DNA from: JBAXAM01 sp964213355
Lineage (GTDB): Bacteria > Pseudomonadota > Gammaproteobacteria > UBA9339
Length of the DNA: 64,000 bases
Reading direction: 5' to 3'
Assembly: GCA_964213355.1 (NCBI GenBank)
Contig: CAXOVY010000032.1
Location: forward strand, 124,001-188,000
In this document: positions 8,896 through 17,205 of the stretch, piece by piece
Layout of the letters: each line of letters begins with the position of its first letter
Numbering within the stretch: position 1 is the first letter of the stretch
Program-made: the position numbers and the translations under genes
Notes under the pieces: model-generated
Seen by the model: only the letters and a program-made list of their open reading frames with translations
What the model was told of the DNA's origin: nothing
Databases searched by the model: none

Positions 8896-11709
8896 CTACT
8901 GCAATGGTTTAACTTTGACGGCCTCGTTCAACTCATCCATTTTTTCCCAGCATTTATTTAAGCTTTCTTTTTCAGGCTTCAGTTGTATACCACCACTTCT
9001 ACTAATATATCCACCCCAGGTACCAACTGTTGCATGTTCTTTAATAAGACTTACCAATGTTTCTTCGAATTTTTCCGTCGAAATCCTTTCGTCGTTTGGC
9101 TGAAATTTTTCTAACAAAAGTTCAAATATACGATTAAAATCTTTGACTCTTCCTAAATTTCCTTCATAACCTTTACCAAATACATTCTCCGCAACTCTAC
9201 GCGCGGAGAGTTCGATTTTCTTATAACCATCAAAACCAAACTTAGTCACATTTTCTAAAATAGATTCAAAAATCTTCGGATTTTTATCCAGTGACTCTCT
9301 CAATTTAGCAATATTCTTATCTTCTGTAAGAAAAGCTCGAATCTCCCCAGGGTTTTTATCTAATAATTTCTTTATACCACTGTTTTCAGCAGAGACGGCG
9401 CGAACAATAAGCTCTTCTACTTTTTGTGCTTTTCTAATTTTTGTTGAATCCTTAGCATAGTCTAAACCGAATAGTTTTTTGTTTATCTCCAAGCTGAGAT
9501 CACGAGCTGCTTTATGAGTAGGAGCATCTAAATTAGGCGGCAGCAAAGAAGCCCGAAAGAACTGTTCCGCGCAATCTTTCATTGCATTTAGTTTTGTATC
9601 ATCTAGTTCTATTCCGGATGTAACTGTTCCGACCCAAGTGTATTTTGTAGTAAGGTTATACATAATCTTACTAAGATTAGTATCATTATTCTTTCCATCG
9701 ATAACTTTTTTACCGATAACGGATTCAATATTCAGAACATTTGCTCGTAAATTTTTCAGCTCTTGCTCACTAAATTTTTCCACCGTACCCATGAAAAACG
9801 TCATCATCTTATTTAAATCGTCTATGCGACCCGCATTAGTACTATCGCCAAATAAATTCTCCCATACTTTTACGGCAATGTCGCGAGCAAACTGGTATCT
9901 TTCAAATTCTAATAGGGAAGGTTTTGCAATTTCTTTGCCTTTTGGAGGCAATGTAGACCCATCTATCGTTGCGCCAGTAAGATTGCATTTATCCATAGAG
10001 GTAACGCCGCTTAAATCGAGTCCACTTAAATTCAAACCGGATAAATCCAAGCCGTCAATTGATCCTGTAATCTTTGTTCCTTTAAAAATAATGTCAACAT
10101 ATTCTGAGTGACCCATCATTGACCCATGTAATTTTCTTAGGTCAGTAATTATTCGTTTCAACTGCTTCCCAGTCAATTCCATGTCAGAAAAATCAATACT
10201 TACCCTATTACTTTTGTTGCTAAACAAGGCATTTCCTATGATCCCCCTGATATTTACTTTAACCGCCTCTTTAGCAATATTTTTTAAGCTCATTGGATCT
10301 TGTATGCCATTAGCGTAGGTTATTGCCCCAGCTATAGTTGCAATCATACCACCTGCGAACACAGTGGCCGCTTTTTTCGTAATAATTGTTAAGAATTTTA
10401 CATATGTATCTGGGTTAGCAGTTAGAAAGGCAGCAATTAGCTTATCGTTAAAAAGATCATCGATCAGTTTTGGTAGATCTTTTTTGTCGATATCATCCAT
10501 CATCTTCTTAAACAACTCCGGGCTGCGTTCCATAGCACCCAATACTTGCATTAGCAAGTCTGTGGTGCCGTCATCTTTTAGTGATTCAGAAGCTGTCGGG
10601 ATAAGTATCCCGAATAACATTCCAAAAGTTTTTTTGTTTGCTTCTTCTTTTTCTTTGCTTTTGTCTGAGTCAAGGCTTACTACAAGCTTTGTTAATGTAT
10701 TAGTTAATAACTCAGGATTGTCTCTTACTAATATTTTTAATGCAGAGTTTGAATTGATTAGTTGCACTGTTCTGTTTACCCAAGCGAATAAATTTACGTC
10801 GGGCTTACTCAGCTCTTCAACAATACTTGATAAAAGCTGCATTGCGCTTTTAGATTCAGGCTTCTCTTTAGGGTCAGGTATGAGTATGGCTGGTAATACC
10901 TTATCCAGCAACATGGTATCTACTAATATTAAATTTCCTTTTTCGTCTTTTTTTACTGAGATAATTCCCATTTTCTCCAGCATTACACCTAAAGGTGCTA
11001 ACTCATTCCCATCCCCGTTTTCTTTTTTCTGCACCAAGCTGTCTTTAAGTGTGCTCAAGATTAATCCAGATTTGTCACTAAGGATCGCTTTTAATTCGGG
11101 CAACTCATCTATCTGTTTTAAAATTATCGCAACAGCATTTAGCCATTTAGTTTTGCCATCCATAGCTTCCGATACGGAATTTAGTATGGTGACGAGTTTA
11201 GCTCTTTTATCACCGGATGATATAATTAAGAACAGGTTATTCATAACGGAAGCATCAGTAAAACCTGCAGCGATAGGGGATTGGAAAGCGCTTGCCAAAT
11301 TTTTCACTAAGGTGCCGCCACCTACGCTAGTTACAACCTGGAGGATTTTAGTTTCTTCAACAACACGCTTTGCAAATTGGGTGGTGTTTTTTTCTGGTCT
11401 TTTAAAAAATGATATCAGGTTTATCAGGCCTAGAAGCAAGGAAGGATGTGCAATAAGAGAGCCTAAGAATTTAAATATAGAGCCTAGATTATGCCAAATA
11501 AGCAGTCCTACGGTTTCTTTTTTTTTGCTATCAGGATGTTCCGTGTAATATGCGTTTATGCTTTGTAAAAGCTTTCTAAAACCTTCAGATTCGGCTATAG
11601 ATTTTACGGCACTGACAGCCTTGTCTTCGGCATCTTTGGTAGCCTTGTCTTCGGCATCCATGATGGCCTTGTCTCTGACATCATCATTGTCAATGTTGCT
11701 TGCTTGCAT
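8896..11709 (-). CDS. Large unknown protein with pentapeptide segment and repeated C-terminal module
   Basis: No family recognised. The 937-residue protein starts with a short charged repeat (AEDKA units near residues 18-33). A long, mostly helical region follows, with hydrophobic stretches around residues 70-102 and 446-468. A brief pentapeptide-repeat run (DGLDLSGLNLSGLDLSG) lies near residues 545-585. The C-terminal third holds three related copies of an ARD/ARR..FG..GR..D.N module, starting near residues 605, 735 and 835. Copies one and three also share a VGT..GI.L..LN ending. There is no clear signal peptide. It runs in the same direction as lpxB, within a minus-strand block that interrupts the lpxA-rnhB order. 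A host-directed effector is a possibility from size and style only. Confidence 0.85.
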   Translation of the reverse strand: MQASNIDNDDVRDKAIMDAEDKATKDAEDKAVSAVKSIAESEGFRKLLQSINAYYTEHPDSKKKETVGLLIWHNLGSIFKFLGSLIAHPSLLLGLINLISFFKRPEKNTTQFAKRVVEETKILQVVTSVGGGTLVKNLASAFQSPIAAGFTDASVMNNLFLIISSGDKRAKLVTILNSVSEAMDGKTKWLNAVAIILKQIDELPELKAILSDKSGLILSTLKDSLVQKKENGDGNELAPLGVMLEKMGIISVKKDEKGNLILVDTMLLDKVLPAILIPDPKEKPESKSAMQLLSSIVEELSKPDVNLFAWVNRTVQLINSNSALKILVRDNPELLTNTLTKLVVSLDSDKSKEKEEANKKTFGMLFGILIPTASESLKDDGTTDLLMQVLGAMERSPELFKKMMDDIDKKDLPKLIDDLFNDKLIAAFLTANPDTYVKFLTIITKKAATVFAGGMIATIAGAITYANGIQDPMSLKNIAKEAVKVNIRGIIGNALFSNKSNRVSIDFSDMELTGKQLKRIITDLRKLHGSMMGHSEYVDIIFKGTKITGSIDGLDLSGLNLSGLDLSGVTSMDKCNLTGATIDGSTLPPKGKEIAKPSLLEFERYQFARDIAVKVWENLFGDSTNAGRIDDLNKMMTFFMGTVEKFSEQELKNLRANVLNIESVIGKKVIDGKNNDTNLSKIMYNLTTKYTWVGTVTSGIELDDTKLNAMKDCAEQFFRASLLPPNLDAPTHKAARDLSLEINKKLFGLDYAKDSTKIRKAQKVEELIVRAVSAENSGIKKLLDKNPGEIRAFLTEDKNIAKLRESLDKNPKIFESILENVTKFGFDGYKKIELSARRVAENVFGKGYEGNLGRVKDFNRIFELLLEKFQPNDERISTEKFEETLVSLIKEHATVGTWGGYISRSGGIQLKPEKESLNKCWEKMDELNEAVKVKPLQ

Positions 11710-11788
11710 TTTTTAGTCTCCTACTACTAACTAGACAAAGTAGAAGTATTGTAATTCATTGGGTTAAAATGTCAAAGGTAAAATGTGG

Positions 11789-12925
11789 TTAGACGGTCTC
11801 TAGGATCAATTCAGCTATATTTTCTTGTTTATCGCTTTCCAGTGATTTTTTTGTTTGGATTAAATTGGCAACCATTTCTTCGCGATAATTCGCATCATTC
11901 AATATTTTTTCTATTTCCTTAGCAATATTTTTTGGCGTTGCGTCATATTGTAAGAATTCTTGAACGATTTTTTTGTTGGCTAAGATGTTGCATAACCCTA
12001 TGTAAGGAATTTTGATTAAGTGCCTTGCTATCTGATATTCGAGCCATGATTTTTTATAAATAATTACTTGTGGAATCGCCATGATAGCGATTTCCAAAGT
12101 AGCCGTTCCAGATGCAGCAATGATCGCATCACAGACTTGTATCACATCATAATTTTGATCTTTAATTATGCGTACTTCAACCGAGCCCGATTGCAAATGC
12201 GGCTGTAAATCCTCGAGAGTTATAGAATTCGCTTGCGGTAATAAAAATTGCAGGTTTGGATTTTGATTTTTTAATAACTTTGCGGCTGCAAGCATAATTG
12301 GTAAAAGATAATTGATTTCACTTTTACGACTGCCGGGAAATAATCCTATGGTTTTGCAGCTGGGGTCTAAGCAAAAAGCTTGTTTTGCGGTATCGCGAGT
12401 TAATTTTGGTTTGACCATTTTGAGTAAGGGATTGCCGACAAAGGTTGCTGGCACTCCAAATTTCTTATAAAAAGCCACCTCAAATGGAAAAATAACTGCC
12501 ATCATGTCTACATACTTTTTTATAATTTCGACGCGACCTTGATTCCAGGCCCAAATCTTTGGGCTGATAAAATATAAAACTTTAACCCCAGCCTTTTTGG
12601 CGAATTTTGCTAAGCGCAAGTTAAACCCTGGGTAGTCAACGAGGATTAAAAGATCGGGTTTATTATGCAAGAGTGCATCTTGCATAATACGAAAGGCTTG
12701 TCGGATTTTTGAAAACTTAAGTATTATTTCAAGTCCTCCAACAATACTAAGTTCACTAGCATCGACAATTATGTCAATTCCGGCATCGCGCATTAAATTT
12801 GCCCCCATGCCATAAAATTTAGTATTAGGAGCGATTTTTTTTACCATTTGTACCAGGTTCGCAGCATGCATGTCGCCAGATGCTTCGCCTACGGAGATAA
12901 GAATGTGTTTGGTTGATTTTTGCAT
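11789..12925 (-). CDS. lpxB: Lipid-A-disaccharide synthase
   Basis: GT19 glycosyltransferase that condenses UDP-diacylglucosamine with lipid X to form the lipid A disaccharide at the inner membrane. The 378-residue protein shows the family's GEASGD motif near the N-terminus, then DYPGFN, the ISPKIWAW segment and LFPGSR. Length matches E. coli LpxB (382). Its orientation is opposite to lpxA and rnhB, which normally flank it on the same strand. It must therefore use its own promoter in the ~230-nt divergent gap before rnhB. Confidence 0.97.
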   Translation of the reverse strand: MQKSTKHILISVGEASGDMHAANLVQMVKKIAPNTKFYGMGANLMRDAGIDIIVDASELSIVGGLEIILKFSKIRQAFRIMQDALLHNKPDLLILVDYPGFNLRLAKFAKKAGVKVLYFISPKIWAWNQGRVEIIKKYVDMMAVIFPFEVAFYKKFGVPATFVGNPLLKMVKPKLTRDTAKQAFCLDPSCKTIGLFPGSRKSEINYLLPIMLAAAKLLKNQNPNLQFLLPQANSITLEDLQPHLQSGSVEVRIIKDQNYDVIQVCDAIIAASGTATLEIAIMAIPQVIIYKKSWLEYQIARHLIKIPYIGLCNILANKKIVQEFLQYDATPKNIAKEIEKILNDANYREEMVANLIQTKKSLESDKQENIAELILETV

Positions 12926-13157
12926 GAAAAATTCGTATTTTACATATGAATATGACAGGTATTTTTATGATGTCAATATGGGTATATAGAGTTAACAGGG
13001 CATTAATTTTTTTTATAAACAAGAAGTTATCAAATTAGTGCGATCAAAATGCCTTGAAGGGGGCAAAATATCCCTAGCCCAAGGTTACTTTTCCTAGTAA
13101 ATGCTATTTTCACGTAGAATCGATTGATTTTAGGTTTTATCACCGTAATAATGGTGT

Positions 13158-13733
13158 ATGAAATTAATTGCTGGTGTTGATGAAGTTGGACGCGGATCTT
13201 TAGCTGGACCAGTGATGGCCGGCGCAGTGATTTTAGATCCGATGAAACCTATCGAAGGTTTGGCTGATTCAAAATTATTAACGGCCAAGCAACGCGAAGT
13301 TTTGTGTGCCATTATCCAAAAGAATTGCATTGTCTGGGCGGTTGGCCTTGCAGAGGTAGAGGAAATAGACCGTATCAATATTTTGCAAGCAAGTTTACTT
13401 GCGATGCAGCGTGCGATTAATGCATTAAACGTTAAACCTGATCATATCCAAGTTGATGGCAAATTTTGCCCAAAAGTAAAGTGTTCGATTGAAGCGATTA
13501 TTGATGGGGATAATTTAGTTCCAGTTATTAGTGCCGCATCGATTATCGCCAAGGTTATTCGTGACCGCGCCATGGTTACATATGATAAAGTTTATCCGCA
13601 ATATGAGTTTGCCAAACATAAAGGTTATGGTACGAAACAACATTTATTAGCACTCAAACAGTTTGGAGCAACACCAATTCATCGGCAAAGTTTTGCTCCA
13701 GTCAGCAGATTAAAGAAAAACCCATGGGCATAA
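13158..13733 (+). CDS. rnhB: Ribonuclease HII
   Basis: Cleaves RNA in RNA-DNA hybrids and at single ribonucleotides embedded in DNA. The 191-residue protein has the family motif GVDEVGRGSLAGPV carrying the first two acidic catalytic residues, then VDGK and AASIIAKVIRDR with the later ones. The C-terminus (HRQSFAP) is typical. No strong ribosome-binding site is visible upstream of ATG 13158. Its end overlaps dnaE by 10 nt, as expected for this conserved gene pair. Confidence 0.96.
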   Translation: MKLIAGVDEVGRGSLAGPVMAGAVILDPMKPIEGLADSKLLTAKQREVLCAIIQKNCIVWAVGLAEVEEIDRINILQASLLAMQRAINALNVKPDHIQVDGKFCPKVKCSIEAIIDGDNLVPVISAASIIAKVIRDRAMVTYDKVYPQYEFAKHKGYGTKQHLLALKQFGATPIHRQSFAPVSRLKKNPWA

Positions 13734-16700
13734 AATTCGCACATTTAAATTTACATACCGAATATTCTATTTCTGATGGCATTGTCCGTATTGATCAATT
13801 GATGAATGCTTGCAGTAGGCAAAATATGCCGGCGATTGCTTTTACGGATCAAAGCAATCTTTTTGCGCTCGTGAAGTTTTATAAAGCAGCGACGGCTGCA
13901 GGGATAAAGCCAATTATTGGTGTAGATATTTGGCTGGAGAACACCAAGGATGCACGTCAGCCATTTAAAATGTTGTTACTCGCGCAAAATCAACAGGGCT
14001 ATCAAAATATTTTAAAATTGGTTTCGCTTTCATTTACTGAAGGCCAGTATTTAGGCGCACCTATCGTAAAAAAAACGTGGTTACAAGAATGGGCTGATGG
14101 TTTGATCGTGCTGTCTGGTGGCAGGGATGGCGATATTGGCTACGCATTGCTTACAGATAATTTGCAGCAGGCACAGCAGTTATTAAAATTTTGGCAGAAA
14201 ATTTTCCCCGGTCGTTATTATCTTGAGCTTCAGCGTATTGGACGGGCGCGTGAGGAAGAATATTTACGCAAGGTTCTTGATTTAGCGGCTAAGCTTCCAT
14301 GTCCAGTGGTTGCTACCAATGCAGTACGCTTTTTAGAGCAACAAGATTTTGAAGCTCACGAAGCGCGAGTTTGTATTCATAGTGGTTATATTTTAGATGA
14401 TCCCAATCGGCCACATTCATATAGTCAGCAGCAATATTTGCGTTCTTCTGCCGAAATGGAAGAATTATTTAATGATATTCCGGAAAGTTTAATTAACTCG
14501 GTTGAGATTGCTAAGCGTTGTAATGTTGAATTAGTCTTTGGCAAAACTTTTTTGCCGATTTTTCCAACTCCGTCAAATACTACGCCTGAAGCTTATTTTA
14601 CCGAGCAATCTCATATAGGTTTAAAAAATCGTTTGCAAATAATTCTTGCAACTACCGATCAAGAATTTGCTAAAAAATGTGAAGAGTATTATAAGCGTTT
14701 GACTTATGAAATCGGCGTTATCAATCAAATGGGTTTTGCCAGTTATTTTTTGATTGTTGCTGATTTTATTCGGTGGGCTAAACAAAATGATGTACCAGTT
14801 GGTCCGGGCAGAGGATCAGGTGCTGGTTCACTCGTAGCTTATGCGCTTGGCATCACTGATATTGATCCAATTAAACATGAATTGTTATTTGAAAGATTTT
14901 TAAATCCTGAGCGTGTATCGCTGCCAGATTTTGATATTGATTTTTGTATGGATGGTCGTGATCGCGTGATTGAATATGTGATTAACCGTTATGGCAAAGA
15001 TAAAGTTGCGCAGATTATAACTTATGGCACCATGGCGGCAAAAGCAGTAGTGCGCGATGTTGGGCGGGTGCTTGGATACCCGTACGGTTTTGTAGATAAA
15101 ATCGCAAAATTAATTCCGTTTGAAATTGGCATTAGTTTAGAACGTGCATTGCAAGAAGAAGATTTACTGCAGCAAAAGTATAACCAAGAAGATGATGTTA
15201 AAACTTTAATCGATTTGGCGATGAAGCTTGAAGGCATAACCAGAAATGCCGGAAAACATGCCGGTGGTGTGGTTGTCGCTCCTTCGGCATTAACTGATTT
15301 TATGCCACTTTATTGTGAAGCAACCGGCGGGGGAGTGGTAACGCAACTTGATAAAGATGATGTTGAAACCATTGGCTTAGTAAAATTTGATTTTCTTGGA
15401 CTACGTACGCTAACTATAATTAAACTGGCGTTGCATAATATTAATGCTATGCATAAGCGTCGAGGTGATCAGCCAATTGACCTTAACCTGTTGCCGCTTG
15501 ATGATGCTTTGACTTATAAATTATTAAAATCTTGTAATACTACGGCAGTGTTTCAGTTAGAATCGCGAATTTCACGCGATATAATTAAGCGTTTTAAGCC
15601 AGATTGTTTTACTGATGTGATGGCATTGGTTGCTATTATTCGTCCTGGAGTTTTGCAGTCAGGAATGTTAGATGAGTTTTTTGATCGCAAACATGGTCGT
15701 GCGCGAATTACCTATTTACATCCCAAACTTGAACCAATTTTACGTCAAACTTATGGCATCGTAGTTTATCAGGAACAAGTAATGCAAATGGCGCAAAGCT
15801 TGGCAGGCTATAGTTTAGGTACTGCGGATTTATTGCGACGTGCTATGGGCAAGAAAAAGCCAGAAGAAATGGCATTGCAACGTGCAATTTTTATTGATGG
15901 TGCAGCTAAAAATAATATTGATAAGCATTTAGCCAATACTATTTTTGACATCATGGAAAAATTTGCCAGTTATGGATTTAACAAGTCACATTCAGCTGCT
16001 TATGCTTTAATTGCTTATCAAACCGCTTGGCTGAAGGCACATTATCCAGCGGAGTTTATGGCCGCAGTATTATCTTCTGATATGGATAATACGGACAAGG
16101 TGGTTTTCTTTTTAAATGATTGCAAAAATTTAAAGCTAAAAATTATTCCACCAGATATTAACAGTAGCAATTATCAATTCACAGTTAATTCTAGTGGCGA
16201 AATATTGTATGGGCTCGGGGCAATAAAGGGGGTAGGGCAGGCGGCAATAGAGGTTATTTTAGCTACGCGGAGCATGCAAGGACCATTTAAAGATTTATTT
16301 GATTTGTGCAAAAGAGTTGATGGTCGCAAGGTGAATAAGCGGGTGCTTGAGGCTTTGATTTATGCCGGAGCTTTAGATAAAATTGGTCCAAATCGTGCCA
16401 GTCAAATTGCGACTCTCAGCGTAGCAATGCGCATCGCAGAGCAATATGGAAAGCACTTTGCTTCAGGCCAAATTGATTTGTTTAGTGCCTTATCGCCAGA
16501 AGAAAATGATGCTATATTTGCTTTCGCTATGGTAGTCGATTGGACTAATGCAGAGCGTCTGCAGCATGAAAAAGATGTTCTCGGGTTTTATCTTAATGGT
16601 CATCCGATTGAACAGTTTGCTGCCGAGCTCAATGAATTTGTTTCAACCAGTATTTCTGAGTTGGCCCCAGAAGTTAATAAGAATGTATTAATAGCTGGTT

Positions 16701-17188
16701 TTGTTAAGAATTTAAAGATCGTAAACACTAAAAGCGGTAATCGTCTTGCTATTATTACCCTAGAGGATATGACTGCGAGTGTTGATGTTACTATGTATGC
16801 GGAAAATTTTGCGGTAGCAAGAGAATGTTTGGTTGAGGGTCAGCTGGTAATTGTTGAAGGTGAGGTTAGTGTTGACACTTTTTCTGATGGTTATCGTATT
16901 CGGGCAACCAAAGCTATGAGTTTAGATCAAGCGCGTGCAATTTATGTTCATGGTATAGTGTTAAAATTAGCGGCCAAGCAAATATCTGATAAATCGTTGC
17001 AAGGTTTGTATGATGTGCTTGATGGTTATCATGGTGGCAATTGTCCGGTTTTTATCACCTATAATAATGGCGAAGCTATTGCCAAATTAGCTTTGGGTGA
17101 CAAATGGAAAGTAAAACCAAAAGAAGAATTGTTGATTAAACTAAAAGATCAGTTTGGCGCTGCAAATGTTTCTTTGGTTTATAGATAA
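13724..17188 (+). CDS. dnaE: DNA polymerase III alpha subunit
   Basis: Catalytic subunit of the replicative polymerase. The 1154-residue length fits the gammaproteobacterial DnaE1 type (E. coli 1160). Visible regions are an N-terminal PHP domain (HLNLHTEYSISDG), the palm with GPGRGSGAGSLVAY and the catalytic PDFDIDF near residues 400-407. An OB-fold lies towards the C-terminus (LIAGFVKNLKIVNTKSG). It overlaps rnhB. In enterobacteria accA follows; here an MgtA-like gene does. Confidence 0.98.
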   Translation: MGIKFAHLNLHTEYSISDGIVRIDQLMNACSRQNMPAIAFTDQSNLFALVKFYKAATAAGIKPIIGVDIWLENTKDARQPFKMLLLAQNQQGYQNILKLVSLSFTEGQYLGAPIVKKTWLQEWADGLIVLSGGRDGDIGYALLTDNLQQAQQLLKFWQKIFPGRYYLELQRIGRAREEEYLRKVLDLAAKLPCPVVATNAVRFLEQQDFEAHEARVCIHSGYILDDPNRPHSYSQQQYLRSSAEMEELFNDIPESLINSVEIAKRCNVELVFGKTFLPIFPTPSNTTPEAYFTEQSHIGLKNRLQIILATTDQEFAKKCEEYYKRLTYEIGVINQMGFASYFLIVADFIRWAKQNDVPVGPGRGSGAGSLVAYALGITDIDPIKHELLFERFLNPERVSLPDFDIDFCMDGRDRVIEYVINRYGKDKVAQIITYGTMAAKAVVRDVGRVLGYPYGFVDKIAKLIPFEIGISLERALQEEDLLQQKYNQEDDVKTLIDLAMKLEGITRNAGKHAGGVVVAPSALTDFMPLYCEATGGGVVTQLDKDDVETIGLVKFDFLGLRTLTIIKLALHNINAMHKRRGDQPIDLNLLPLDDALTYKLLKSCNTTAVFQLESRISRDIIKRFKPDCFTDVMALVAIIRPGVLQSGMLDEFFDRKHGRARITYLHPKLEPILRQTYGIVVYQEQVMQMAQSLAGYSLGTADLLRRAMGKKKPEEMALQRAIFIDGAAKNNIDKHLANTIFDIMEKFASYGFNKSHSAAYALIAYQTAWLKAHYPAEFMAAVLSSDMDNTDKVVFFLNDCKNLKLKIIPPDINSSNYQFTVNSSGEILYGLGAIKGVGQAAIEVILATRSMQGPFKDLFDLCKRVDGRKVNKRVLEALIYAGALDKIGPNRASQIATLSVAMRIAEQYGKHFASGQIDLFSALSPEENDAIFAFAMVVDWTNAERLQHEKDVLGFYLNGHPIEQFAAELNEFVSTSISELAPEVNKNVLIAGFVKNLKIVNTKSGNRLAIITLEDMTASVDVTMYAENFAVARECLVEGQLVIVEGEVSVDTFSDGYRIRATKAMSLDQARAIYVHGIVLKLAAKQISDKSLQGLYDVLDGYHGGNCPVFITYNNGEAIAKLALGDKWKVKPKEELLIKLKDQFGAANVSLVYR

Positions 17189-17205
17189 TAAAAGCAGGAA
17201 GAGAA

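Noticed and set aside
10364..11548. 394-codon plus-strand open frame
   Set aside because: Lies wholly antisense to the 937-residue gene, has a Ser/Phe-rich composition typical of shadow frames and no recognisable motif or ribosome-binding site.
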